A DNA stretch of 64,000 nt. Origin: Syngnathus acus (Eukaryota > Chordata > Actinopteri > Syngnathiformes > Syngnathidae). Both the position numbers and the translations under genes were made by a program. Location: positions 11,252,918 through 11,316,917 of the forward strand of contig NC_051098.1 of the NCBI RefSeq assembly GCF_901709675.1. Reading direction: 5' to 3'. The notes under the pieces were generated by a model. It made no database searches. It had not been told where the DNA came from and saw only the letters and a list, made by a program, of their open reading frames with translations. Position 1 is the first letter of the stretch. Each line of letters starts with the position of its first letter. Below are positions 17,168-29,900 of this stretch, one piece after another.

Positions 17168-18756
17168 TCCGGCTGCCTGGTGACATGGAAGAGGTAAGCG
17201 GGGAATTAGAAAACACACAAAACATTTATTATTGCAATGTTCCGTATTTAAGCGTAACCTTGATTTCAGGCAAACAGTCCAAGTGTCACTTCGAAGCTTA
17301 AACATGCGCGTGATGATACTCTGAAGCATTTACATCAATCTATCCGTCTGAATTGTCCATACAAACATGTTTGACATGCATGTCCCAAGCGTGTAATGAA
17401 GCAAAGATGCTCAGCTGCTCAAGTGGATCTCCTCTTTTACAACTGGGTGACATTATCAGCATAGAGTGTCCCTCCCGCACGACGGACATTTTGTTGCGTG
17501 GTGCACAAAGGGAGCTCTACATCAGCCATCTTTGCATGTTTCTTCTTTGTCACATGACTTGCTGCACTCTGCCAACAAATACGCTTGCCATATATTGTAC
17601 AGTATTGCTTTTTGTGCAGAACCCCAATCAAGGTGCTGTCTGCACCATCCAACCTTTGCTGCCATCTTGATGTCAGGTCACTTCACCTTCCTGTTCCTGG
17701 GAAGGTTCAAAATTCAAAATAGTTAAGGCACTAAATGAGAACAGGGTGGGTGATGCTGCCACCATTGACTCCAATTCCAGTTGGACTGTTTGTAGTGAAG
17801 AAAAAAAATTAAATTAGAAAAATATCACATATCTTATTCCCATTTTCATAATTTGTGGACCCATTTTATTTACTCGGTAAGCACCATTGTGAAGAATACT
17901 GTAATCTGTGGTGTCAATTTTTGAAGAAATCTTTTAATTTCACAAGGATTTTAGGGTTTTTGCATCCACACTTTACATGCACAAGCTTCTTGATCAGCAT
18001 TTGAAAGGGGGAGGGGGGGAAGGAACCTGAGATTCTTTCATTCGGATCTCCATTTGTGGTTTGAGGGAGGCCCCTTATGTCTTATCCCGGGCAGCGCATC
18101 AATCAGTGTTGCTAGTAGTTAAGGCTCGAAATTGATTCTCAATATGCTGCATCCCACAACTACGACATTGGCCGCTGCTATTTTTTACTTTCCCCTTCTC
18201 TGCGGTTGTGTTTTCCTGCTGTGGTTAGCAGTTGCCATCGCCAGGACTGTCTCCCTACAGCCAGGACAGGAAGCAGACATTTCCAGATGGCACTCTGTAG
18301 GGACATTACATCATGCAGCCCAGCAACCACGCTTAGCAACCCAAAAATTATCTATGGATAGTTGAATTTGATGGCGTTAGTCTACTCTTTTTTTACTGCT
18401 TTATTCCAATTGTGTACCTGAATGCATACTTTGTTGATTTCTGTTTTGGTTGACATATTGACTGATAATAAGGTCGTGTGCTGTTGAGACAAATCCTGTA
18501 CTAATTCCTTTTTTTTTTTTTAAGTATAAAATCTACTTTAGTCACCAGCAGATTCAAGTAAAAAATGTATTTATGGAATTGCATTTTTTTTTTTTTTACA
18601 TGTGTACTCTGGTAAATCGACAACAAACACACCTGGTCAGCTGTCAATTGATAATTAAGGTCACATCTTACTGACCTTCCGCCTACTTTGGAGGTCAATA
18701 GGTCATAAATTACACATTTGTTGACACGTGGATGAATGTAATTAAAGTTTACTCAC

Positions 18757-18812
18757 TGTGAGGGAATAGATCTGCTCTCTGCTCACCGACTGCACAGCTG
18801 GTGGTGGAGTGT
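18757..18812 (-). other. tagln: Non-coding first exon of tagln
   Basis: On the minus strand the sequence ends in CTCACA followed by the strong donor GTGAGT. A TATA-like TTTAAA element lies at about 18842-18847, giving an expected start near 18812. The 3' edge (18757) is set by the donor; the 5' edge is estimated. Confidence 0.5.
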
Positions 18813-18974
18813 GACAATTTTCTTAGCGGAGAACCTCCCTCTTTAAAAATGCTGCCTTAAGTGGGCCAGACGATTTAATGACAGGAACATTTGAAAGGGT
18901 GGGTGCTGTGGATAGAGGGCGTATCATGGGGAAGTAGGAGGGCTAGATGGGAAGGGGAAAAAAGAAAAGTTCAT

Positions 18975-19057
18975 CCTAAAAAGGGCATGGCCTTTTGCAG
19001 CTCCCTGCTAACACTTCCCACTCCATCAGCACAGTTCAAAAGCCCGGCCTTATTTGG
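18975..19057 (-). promoter_or_regulatory. tagln: Paired CArG boxes of the tagln promoter
   Basis: Two perfect CC(A/T)6GG boxes lie 73 bp apart: CCTAAAAAGG (18975-18984; CCTTTTTAGG on minus) and CCTTATTTGG (19048-19057). They stand about 165 and 240 bp upstream of the estimated tagln start. Serum response factor with myocardin is known to drive mammalian SM22 through two such boxes at similar distances. Confidence 0.75.
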
Positions 19058-20672
19058 GTAGAGCTGCTTCCAGGCAGCAGCCACGCCGTGGGAATTCTCC
19101 AAATACTTTCACCGCATCCCTCATCATTCTGAGTGGCTGGATGAGATCATTATCAAAACGGACTCCTATTTTCTGTTCCTATACAAAAAAATAATCCCGC
19201 CTCTTTTCATGCCTCCCTGTTGCAACACACCTGACTCAAATGATCATTGTCGTTTCAGGTTTCTACAAAGCCTCCGGACGAGTTGAGAGACGGAAAACAG
19301 GCAGTCATGGTTCTCTAGCCCTGATCCAAAGTGTGTGTGTGTGCTAGACTTACATTCCATTGCAGGGATGTCTTTGCACAGCTTTTTGCTGCCAAAACAG
19401 AGTAAGTAAGGGGTCTCGTTGACTTAAGGTTGCAATTGGAGTGAACCCTGGATTGAACACGTCAATCACAGAGCTGTAGAGACAGACGACCATTCACATT
19501 TAGGAAGTTCACTGTCTTCAGTGAACCTAACATGCATGTAAATGGAATGTTGGACTATTTTAAAGGTTACAAAATGTTGCAAGCCTTCAACTAGAATTGC
19601 AGTATGTCTATTTGTATGTTTTATTCAATGACTTTGAAATGTATTTACAGAGAGTTCAGAACACACTTTATATTGGTTTGGGATTCTTTATTTATTTATG
19701 AATTATTTTTATTTACACATGCAGACACAGACTCACAAAAGTCTGATGTGGTGTGTTTATTTATTACACAAAAAGTTGCATTACAAGCAAAAATACAATG
19801 TAGATTATGTCACGTTGTCTTAAAGAGCTAACTCTCTTTTTTCTTCAAACTGAGCTAATAAATAATCTCATCCAGAGGCATAGAGAATATAACCAGAAAA
19901 GGTATTAAGCTCCAAAAGTTTACAGATTTTCCTCTCGGATTTCAGCTCCATATACACTTGATCGCCTTTCTGCATGTTCACTGTGATAGTCTAAAAAACA
20001 CATTCAATAATTCATAAAGTTGATTTCTCATCGCATTCTTACAACTAACCAACCCCAGAAGACAAAGGAATACAGCAGCTGGAAGACAAAGAGTCACATT
20101 AGGCACAAACAATATCTAGGTAAAAAAAAAAAATGCTTATTTTCTTCCGATCCAATTTAACTGGTCTCACCTTGCATGATGTCTGCAGTGAGGAAGGTTG
20201 TCTGAATGTCAGGGTCAGAATGTTTGCAGTGTCAGGATTCACAGCTATTTAAACATCATCCAAAACGCTCCCCCCTGTTCCATCTTTGGTCTGTCCTCTT
20301 CTTCATGACATACATACGTAAAGGCTTTGTAGGTCAGATATCGTGCTTTGAATGTCAAGCTCAGTATGGATCCAGATCAAACAGGTTACTGGTGTTAAGA
20401 GTCAATCGAGGAAATTATTAATTCATTGGGAAAAACTACAATTATTGTTTTTTTGACATTCGTATTACTTGTACTTTTCCATTTATATATGCAGTATATC
20501 ATTTAGAGATCATAATTAAAATAATAATCAAACATGTATGATGAATTGATTTTTTTAATGTTCATTTTCATTTGTGTTAATAATTAGGACACAATAGTGG
20601 GGGGGGGCGGGGGATCATCTTGCACATACAACCAAGTTACAGTTATATTAATGCATTGATTATATTTAGATT
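19058..20672. other. Spacer between tagln promoter and TRIM 3' end
   Basis: No coding exon is seen. The part nearest tagln may belong to its promoter. A minus-strand AATAAA (19687-19692 on plus as TTTATT) could end the TRIM transcript. A poly-G run lies near 20600. Otherwise nothing recognisable. Confidence 0.4.
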
Positions 20673-23495
20673 TCAATCCAACTGGCAGATTTTTACAGTA
20701 GCACCAGCTGCACTCCAGAAGCGGAACCCTGGGTACAGTGGCCCACTGAACTGGGTCACATGTCTGTGGATGAGGTGAGCCTCGTCGTTGACGATAAGGT
20801 AAAAAGCCAAAATGCCCGCATGCTGGTCCAGATAGGTTCCAATCCGTCTGCCTTTAGGTGAACCCAGAAGTTTTTCCTGGTTATTGTGCCAGAAGGAGAA
20901 ACCGGTCCCAGACCAATACAAGCTCCAGGAAAGGGGATTGTGGCCCAAACGGCTTTTGTCATCAGAAGACTGGCGATCCATGTCTTTGTACGCCACTCCA
21001 ATGGTAATCTGGATGGTAAAGAAGTGAACATCCAATTAAAAAAAATTCTTGCAAAAAGTAATTGTGTGTAGTGCAAAAATAAGCTATTTATTAGGGGAAA
21101 AAAAATCAGGACCTGCTCAGACTTGCTAAAATAAAAAATGCTGTTACATTTTTTTTCCTGCACATCTGAATGAAAATGTGAAGAGAGGAATTATTTTCTT
21201 TTTGCAAAGGATCACCTTTGGGCCAGTCCACTTCACCTCCCAGTAGTATGGGCTACCTCCAAGTGGCTCGCTGCAGAGAAGCTGTCGCCAGTAGAGGAAG
21301 CGATCCGGGTGGTCCACTGGATTCAGGTTCTCTGTCCGCAGTGTGGCCTTACGACCGCCATCCGACAGCTGTATGTGGCGATACACTGTGTTGGGGTCCA
21401 TCGTGGGCTCAAAGCGAACTGGAAGGTGAAGGTACATTTTAATTAAGACTCCAGAAGCACTTCTTTGCCGTATATATATTCTCTCTCTTATTCCTGGAAA
21501 GAACTGACTCACATTTCAGCAATTCTTCCCTACTCATTGGTTCTGGACTTACAAGTCTTAATGTTGTAACAGGAGGTGCTGAAGGCAAAAAACAGAAAGT
21601 AGAGGGTGAATGTATTCATTTTGAAAAGGATGTCAAAGCGTTGTTAGTCACCTTGAAGCTGACGGAGTGGTGGAGGTGGTGCTGAAGCTTCATTGGCAGA
21701 AGCTGAATTCATTTAATACATCACAAATCCATCATAACATCAATAAATAGATAAAAGCCAGAAACATAACTCGACAATCTCAATATTTAGCATGTGCTGA
21801 ACTTTTAGCGCTGCAATAAGATGACATGATTCATGTCTTGCTGGTCATATAGTCAATATCACATACCTTGGGGTCGTGGCAAAGGTAAAGGTGCAGGATT
21901 AAGTGTCTCGTAAACTACAGGAATAAAAAACAATGGTTTATCGTTTAATCTTGAGAGAAATTTGGGTGAGTAGTTTACACCACTTTGTAGAGATGAAAAG
22001 CCATTGACTGGAATAATATTGGGTGCTGTGGCTCCTTCCGTTCTTGAGGTCACAGGGTCCTCATTCACTACGGAGTGAGAAAGTCCACTTAATATCAAGC
22101 ACGGCATGACAGGAGAGAAGATGGAAAACTTAGCTCCACTGACCTAAAGCGACAAGTTTGACAAGACTAGATTTGCAGAGCTCCTTAACAGACTCTTGTA
22201 GCTCCTTTAAAACCGAGCAAACATCTGCCACCACCGCTTCCTCTTTGCACAGAATTGATTCTTGTGTGCCAACTGATGAATCTGCCATCTCCATTGTGAG
22301 GAAATTCTAAAGAAGGAAAATCGTTACACTCAGCAAAATATCATTGAAGAGCATGCCGCTTGAAACTCTACTACCTTTAAGAAGCTGATATGGTCCTGCA
22401 TGTCTGCCAGTCTACTTAGCTCCTCCCCCTTCCAGTGAAGCTGTACCATCTCCTGCTCAAGTCTGTGAATATGGCTCTCAATTTTGCTGCCTGAAGATCG
22501 CTCATGGGTGCCGAGAAGCTCACCGAATTGAGTGCCGGTGAGAGTGATGACATTGGCAAGATCGGAAAATAAATCCAGTCTCTCTTGCTGTAGAACCTGG
22601 ACCAAAGCCTGCACCAAGAGAGGGAAGATGAGATACAAAATAAATCAATTTAACAATTTCATATGCTATTTATGTGCATGTTTAAGGTGATTTGGGCAGT
22701 TTTGGTCTTCTATACAAGTCAGCCATGTGAAGCAATACACCAATTGACACCAGAAAGAGCAAACTAAGGACAGTAAATATGTCCTAAAATATATACATTA
22801 TAATGAACATACCTTCTGTTGACGGGCAACATTCGGGAGTTCTTTTAGCATTTTCTCGGTCTCCTTGGCTCGTCTTGCCACCTCCGCCTGCATCTGAGAG
22901 AGCTCTTCCTAAAAAAAAATGTGCAAAAATCACATCAAATGCCATGCAGCCAGTATTTTTTTAAATGTCTTCAGTTTGCTCATACTTGTCTCTTCTGCCT
23001 CTCTTCTTCAGGTTTGACCACACGGTGCCCTTTGTGTCCATGCTGACAACAGACCACACACACACATTCCCTGTCATGACAGCAAAACAGATCCAATGGC
23101 TGGTTATGTTGAGGGCAGGATCTGGCAGCCACAGTGGGAAGCTGAGGATAGACACGCAGCTGCTGCGGTCCGATATCTGGAAGAACTTCCAGGTAGGTAG
23201 GTTCTGACGGTGGAGCAGAAGAAACCGCCGCAGAGGGATTTTGCTTGAGATTGGTGGTCCTAAGTTTCTCCATAGCTTCCACGAGGAGTGTGCTCTTTGC
23301 CAGGGTAGGTCGAGGCTTGAAGATCTGCCTGCATTGGGGGCAGCTGTATTGGCCCCTGCTGTTCCCAATGTCCCAGTGACTCTGGATGCAAGCCAAACAA
23401 TAAGAATGTCCACAAGGTAAAGTTGCTGGGTCTTTTAGGGTCTCCAGGCATACTGAGCAGACAAAAGTCTCCTCTTCGGACCAGGCTGAGGCCAT
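20673..23495 (-). CDS. TRIM-family E3 ubiquitin ligase (RING, B-box, coiled coil, PRY-SPRY)
   Basis: Ten exons in transcript order: 23495-22986, 22908-22813, 22608-22375, 22306-22144, 22067-21981, 21914-21867, 21702-21652, 21578-21513, 21418-21216, 21008-20673; 597 aa. A RING starts with CSVC (Cys13, Cys16), then CGHSYCLACI and CPQC. A B-box 2 follows (CPQH...CCQHGHKGH), then a coiled coil over exons 2-4 (QMQAEVARRAKETEKML, HIHRLEQEMVQLHWKGEEL). A Pro-rich linker is cut into four small exons of 48-87 bp, and the PRY-SPRY runs from about residue 420 (DPNTVYRHIQLSD, YYWEVKW, IGVAYKDM, GTGFSFWHN). This layout matches the large fish TRIM expansions (finTRIM, bloodthirsty, TRIM16/25-like), many acting in antiviral defence; I cannot name the orthologue. 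The ATG at 23493-23495 is the first in frame, as the upstream extension has no ATG. Confidence 0.9.
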
Positions 23496-24158
23496 GAGAG
23501 CGGGAAGTTTGCTTTCCAAGGTCAGAAATGGGAGGAAACCATGTGTTGCCTAAGAGGAAGGAAAAACACAGTGTGTGTGTAAGGTTTAAAATGCCAAGTT
23601 GTGTGATTCACATGTTTAGAAACTGCAGCAGGTTTGACTTGGGGTGAAACTGGTAAAACCTGTTTTGGGGAGTTTCTCTTTAGAGGTGGTCACCTGATTT
23701 TTTTTTCTTACGTTCAATTGTGGGAAAGGGAAGGGAAGAAACTAAATGTTAATCTGGGTACAATATTCCTTCTTTTAGTGTAATTAGTGTAATTAATTGT
23801 ATTGTGTTAAATTTACATGCTTTGGCATTGACAATAAAAATCAACTCATGGAAATTGGTTGAGAAATAAGAAAGTTATGACTTAAAATCAATCCAAATGC
23901 ATTGACTTTGATTGGAATGCTGCCCTTTCCAACATGGCCGCTCCATCGACACGTCGGTTAGCCATTCATTTTTTTATTAAATTTCTTACATCTGTGTGGA
24001 AAATGTTTTCATTTTATTATCCATCCTTGAAGGTTATTTTTCAATTCTCTTCCCAACTTCAACATGTAAAACAAGTTTTGCGTCATGACTGCGCAATGAT
24101 GGCAACAGTGACGATCTTGAAGCTACGTTGCGCATCACTACTAATGGCAGCTGGGTAG
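23496..24158. other. Shared upstream region of the TRIM gene and nudt8
   Basis: About 660 bp between two divergent genes. It may hold both promoters. A YY1-like AACATGGCCGCT is seen near 23931. No coding exon is recognised; short open frames have no domain. Confidence 0.4.
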
Positions 24159-26350
24159 ATGCCGTGGATTCAACTTTCAAGGTGAGTTTCATCTAAATAA
24201 ATTCTACTTTGTGCAAGCGTATGGTTATTTTCCACGGTCCAAAATGACATGTCTTATAGGAACCATGTCACCTTACGTTTCATAACTACAGATTCGCATT
24301 ACGCTAATGCATTATTCAGCTAGTTGACGTGAACGCGGACGCCAGATTAGTAAACATTACATTTATTTATATCAGCAATCGTTTTAGCGTGATTGACTAG
24401 TAATTCAGCCACAGACATGCACGTGGACAACTCCACACTAAATGCACGAATTGCATGTATTTTCTGGTTTTCTGCTAGCAGCCAGAGAGTTCAACCTACC
24501 TGTTCGGGCAAACATGCAAGTCAGTCTGGTTGCAGTTGCTTGCAAGTCGCCAGACGTTCATTTGTCTTTTATACGATTCTTAGACTTGCCGTAGTTTCCT
24601 CAACCGTGCAAATCAAAATGGTAAAAGTACTCACACTGTTTTGACAAAGTAAGAATGCAAAAATGCAGATGGAAAAAGATGCCATATTCTGGGAGAAGAC
24701 GTCTGATCACCATGTTTAAATTAATAGTTGTATTGAGTGGACTTCACCAAATCACATCTTTGTTATGACTTCATCTTTACTAACCAATCCGTGTTTTAAC
24801 TTCTTTTTACAGAATGTTTCGGGGCTCACAGCTGGTGATCAGCTCATGTCCGTTAAGGTCACATCTGCGACTCAATGAGTCCATCTGTACCCGCGCTGGA
24901 TGGTGTTTGAATGAATGGAGGCATGAAGGCATTTTTGGAAGATGGACACATTCGTCACTCTCTACAGAGGCTGGAGCCTGTCCGACAAAGTATTCTCTTT
25001 TTAACTCACAATGTGACAGCAAACTAAGTCAAGAGGCCTCATTACAAAACCTAAAATCCACAGATCCTGCTAAGTCTCCTTCAAAGCAAGCTGTGAACGT
25101 TCGAGACAGTTTATCAAACGCAGCTTGCCGTCTATCTCGGAGAAGATCTCAAGATATTTGTCATCCTTTGCACAATTTAAAGAATACAACAAACTATGGC
25201 CATTTTTGCTCCAGACAGAAGACTGTCAGCTCCTTGCAATGGTTAGAAAATGTCCGCACAAGAGCACAAGCCTATAGCCTTTCTTCTCACCAAACCAGAG
25301 CAATTCATGGAGTCTGGAGTGAGTGTCTTACTCCAGAAAATGAAAACAGGTGTCGACGGAACCTGGCGCCCAATTTGAAGATGTATAATGTGGAGAAGGG
25401 CAATAAAACTCAGAGCCAAGGAAAGAGTCAGGGAGTATGGGCGTCCATTTTGGCATTGCTCTGCAGTGTCGAGGGAGAACCAGCATTTCTCTTCACGCTG
25501 CGCTCCAGCACGTTGAAGGGGCACAGGGGGGACGTCAGGTCAGTAGCGGCATGTGGTAAATATTCTGCACATTTTGTTGAGTCCTCATTTCCACATCTGG
25601 TGTAGCTTTGCTGGGGGAAAGAGTGATCCATCAGACGGTGATGTGGTGGTCACTGCGCTGAGGGAGGCCCGGGAAGAGCTTGGTATTCACGTGCCAACAG
25701 AAAATGTTTGGGGTGTCCTCAAGCCACTCAGGGACAGGGTAAGACTTTCTTTCACTCTATTGTTTTTTGCGTGTGATGGGAAAATGAAACTTGAAATTCA
25801 GAGAGTGCCCTCTAGAGGATTAAAAAAATACAACTGCTTCATGAAGCAAATTTGAAGCTTTTTTTCCCCCCAACACTAATGTAAACGGCCCGGGTTAGGA
25901 AACACACTTAATTCTCCGGCGCCGTGCGTACACACACTTTACGATGATGCTAAGTCATGTGACTTGAACTTATACTTGTCATTTGGCCTTTATTTAGTCA
26001 GGGATGATGGTGGCTCCTGTGCTTGCTAACATAGGCCCACTTGAGGAGTTGTCCTTCCAACCAAATCCTGCAGAGGTAAAGAACTATCTTATAATTTAAG
26101 CCGGACTTCTGATGATAGCAACATTCAAGCCATTGTCTTTCTCTTTGGTTCTCAGGTAGAGGAGATTTTTACGTTGTCTTTGTCCCATTTGTGCGACCCA
26201 CAAAACCGTGGGTACACACACTTCCGCAGAGGGGACAGGTACAGCTACACGATGCCGGTGTTTCGTAACGGGAAGCACCGCGTATGGGGCCTGACCGCTA
26301 TTGCCTTAGACCAGTCACTAAAACTTCTTGTCCCATCACATCTGCAGTGA
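24159..26350 (+). CDS. nudt8: NUDT8-like Nudix hydrolase (coenzyme A pyrophosphatase family)
   Basis: Hydrolase of CoA-type dinucleotides; mammalian NUDT8 is mitochondrial. Exons: 24159-24181, 24813-25538, 25606-25738, 25998-26075, 26156-26350, giving 384 aa. ATG 24814 in exon 2 would give 376 aa; the upstream ATG is in frame after splicing and directly preceded by a stop. Numbering from the second ATG, the CoA-type Nudix signature spans SFAGGKSDPSDGD to TALREAREELG (242-268), preceded by FLFTLRSSTLKGHRGDVS. Later conserved stretches are NVWGVLKPL, GYTHFRRGDRYSYTMPVF and HRVWGLTA. The part matching human NUDT8 (236 aa) starts only near WSECLTPENENRCRR; about 165 residues before it are extra, rich in Ser/Arg/Asn and without a recognised domain. 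Its neighbour in human is TBX10, here 22 kb away. Confidence 0.9.
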
Positions 26351-26743
26351 AGCACAATCATCGAATGGCTCAGAGTTCAAATTTAATCATGTGCAGTCAA
26401 GCTTCAACTTTTTCTGCACAATTTTTACTTGTTCTCACAGAGTTCCTTTAATTGAAGTCAGCCAATTTGCTATGATGAAACCGCTTTGACTTGTTGCACA
26501 TCTTCTGATTGACTGAATGGAATGAATTGATTAAATGAGTTTCCATAAGTTATTTGCAGCTTACAAGACGATATGTGAAATCCGTGAGTCCCGGATATTT
26601 ATTATTACATTTATCACGTTTTTACCTCACTCAGAATCAAACCTGTACTATTTCAGATTGAACATATTATATTATGTCAGAACATGGTATGTTCAAGGAC
26701 AAATGCATTAAAGATCACTTGGAAAAATTTGCTTCCGGTCGTT

Positions 26744-26774
26744 TTTATTCCTTGTACCTTGACAAGGCAATAAA
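26744..26774. terminator. Overlapping poly(A) signals of nudt8 (+) and mfrp (-)
   Basis: AATAAA on plus at 26769-26774 suits nudt8; AATAAA on minus at 26744-26749 suits mfrp. Each signal lies beyond the other gene's expected 3' end, so the two mRNAs would overlap by some tens of bases. The interval 26351-26933 holds only these 3' UTRs. Confidence 0.5.
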
Positions 26775-26933
26775 GGAAATAGTACCAAGTGGAATACTGG
26801 AAATGTCTTGCAGTTAAGAGACCAGCTGATATATTAAATTTTTTAGAGGAATTTGGATCATCTAACTTTTGAACCTTTTCCAAAATGACTTTAACTCTTT
26901 CATATTGCTTTTAGTGCTTTACTTTTGTAGCGA

Positions 26934-29900
26934 TCAAGGCACCGAGCACTCAAAGGGGTCCTGTGTGTCGGGCAGGAGGTGGCAGTTGAAGGGCCAGCTA
27001 AAGGAGAAAAGATCCAAGGCTTGGCTGCACTTCTGCTCGGCCGAGGAGCAGACAGAGCGGCAGGGCTGGAGGACGCCTCCGTGAGGGTTGCACTGTGGCA
27101 AGAACATCCCGCAAACCAGTTTGCGCAATGGCTCGAAGCAGGCAAGCTCCATCAGAACCTTTGGCAAGATCATAGAGGAAAGAAATGCAGATGTGATACA
27201 ATTCAAAACAAGTCTTAACTCAATGCATTCTACCCTGTACTGTCGCAGAAGAGTGGTAGCTTCTCGCTGATCGGCGATGGAGAGCCAAATGTTGGGGAAT
27301 GAGGTGAGGTTGTAGCTAAGACCCTGACACATCTCCACCTCGATTGACTCACACGGGGAAGCTGGTGACATCAAGAAAATAGCATAATCCAGTTAAGTAC
27401 AGACAAACCTCTACTCAAAACAATACAAAAAGGTCAAGACCCATATTTTTGGTGACAGGAACATTTACAATTATTTTCTTGACAGTTGCCATGGAAATAA
27501 CAGATCGATTGCATTTACTCACTGAAGGGAGGATAAGTGGAGTTGCTGCAATCTCGTTCATCTGCTCCATCAGGGCAGTCGTTCCAGCCATCGCACAACC
27601 AACGCGGGTGAAGACACTCGCCGCTACTGCAGGCAAACTGCTTCGGACCGCATGTCCCTTTAACAAGCAAGTCACAAATTTAATTTGTCAATTAATTGAT
27701 CAAATAACGATTGTGAGTTTTGCAATTTAGAAGAGTTTGGCATGTGCCGTGAAGTTTAGAGGTCAAATTAAGTTCATCTGTAATTTTAATTTTATCCAGT
27801 GATGCATGGTATATAAAAAAATAACTTTTGTGACAATGTGTCTTATCGTGAGAGGAACAACTCACTATCCAGCAGCGATATGGACTGATAGGTTGCGTTA
27901 AAGCCGCTGTCAGCCACTCCCTCGTCAGCCACAAACAGCACAGTCATGTGTTGGCCGGATGAGGTCAGGTCAGGTGGGAGGGTGGTGCCACAAAACCTGA
28001 CACGGAATAAAAAACCTTTAGAGATGAACTAAAAGAGAAATGGCGAGCCAGCAAAATATCTCAGGTCCAACATTAGCATCCTTGTACTCAAAATGATGCT
28101 AATACAATGTGTGGCAATCTGGCTCCCTCTAGTGGTACATCATATAATTGCTGAATTGAAAACTTACTAATATATTCCAATATTAAAACCACAATATGTC
28201 TTACCTTCCCAGAACTCTTCCAGCATCAGTGTTGCTGCTGTCATGCACCTCCACATAGTCAAAGTCACACACATCCTGAGTCTCCAGGCTGAAGTTTCTG
28301 AAGTGCAGCGTGATGACGTGACCGTCCTCAACGGAGATTTGCCATACGCAAAACTAAGGCGATGGAACGGTATGTTTATGGTGTGGTAACCAATGCAAAA
28401 TTTTTATAAATGTACCTGCTGCTGAGGGTATGGCCTTGGGTGGTTTGGACTTGCCAGGAAGCCGTATGGCCCAATTTTCTGCCCGCCGCATTCTGTAAAG
28501 GAACAGCAAAAATGAGATAATTAAGGAATTTGTGGGACGTCAATTTTACTTCGCTGAATGAGATCCCATTCTCTCACCTCTGTGTTTACGGCTGCAGTTA
28601 GCCTCGTCTTTTTGGTCATGGCAATTTGGATGGCCGTCGCACACCGACGCAGGCAGCAGACAGCGGCCACTGTCGCACATGAACTCGTCTCTGGAGCAAC
28701 TTTCTGAGAAACAAGCACACGGGTGCACATTACATGGATAGATATGACACATGAGCATGTTGCATATGGGCAGGTAACAAATGAAAGGATTTTCCTTTAG
28801 TTTGTCATCCATGCACACAAACCACTGACTGTGTCCAGGCAGCAAGGCCTTGTACTGAGCCGAAAAGCCATTGCCTGCAATGCTGCCATCAGAATGGAAG
28901 GTCACCCATACTGTGCTGCTGTTTGTGTTGACTGTTGGTGGCGCTACTGCGCCACAAAACCTACAGAACACAAGTTTTATTGGCGGCATATTCAAATATT
29001 ATGTTAGGTAGGGATGACTTAAACGTTGGAGGGGGCCACAATTTGCCAAAACTAACATTGAGTTGCAAGTCAATTTAGGCTTTTTCTTTTTTCCACAGAA
29101 ATCAACTCACTTAAATTTTAATCTTCTGGAACTACTAAGTTTGCCATACCATTGCAAATGTAGCATAAAACCCTGTGTTAGTGCAACTAAGCCACATTAG
29201 CCCCCTAGTGGTAAATGGTGAAAGTACAGATTTCTTTTTTTAATATATTATTTTTTGTTTTCACGTTTACCCAACACACCAATTTCGAATGTTTATTAGT
29301 ATTAGGGCTGACCTGTTGGTGATAAAGCATAACAAGCATGCAATGTAAAAAATAATCAGTATGTGAATTCTATTAGTGCAATACTGAATTGTATACTTGT
29401 GTTAACTATGATGGTCCACTAACCTTGTGACCACAGAGCTGTCTTCTAGATGCTCCTGTACCTCCAGCCAGTCAAACAAACAGGGAGAGGGACCCTCAAT
29501 ATTCAAAAAGGTCACATGGATCTGAATTAATTGAGGGGGCGTAGCTTGGATGACCCACACACACAAGGTGTTGGGGGGATAGGAGCCCGGGTAGTTTGGT
29601 GAGTTGAAAAAACCTTCGGAATCCGTCAAAAATCCACCACAACCTGAAAGGAAGGAAAGCTGTCTGCTCCGTAACCAAAAAAGCATCAGCCTTGACGAGA
29701 TGAACATATTTGTGTCCTACGTGTTTCAGTCGTAGGGATGCTGGCAGGGTGGAGTACTGGCACACTGTCTAGCTGGCTTCTGTTTGCAGGAATTGAAGGT
29801 AATTCCCCACCTCCTGCACTCAACGGGTCCGGAGGGCTGGTGGACAACAGTTGCTCCTCAAGCTCCTGACCTTTCATCTCTTCATCCATAACAGAATGTA

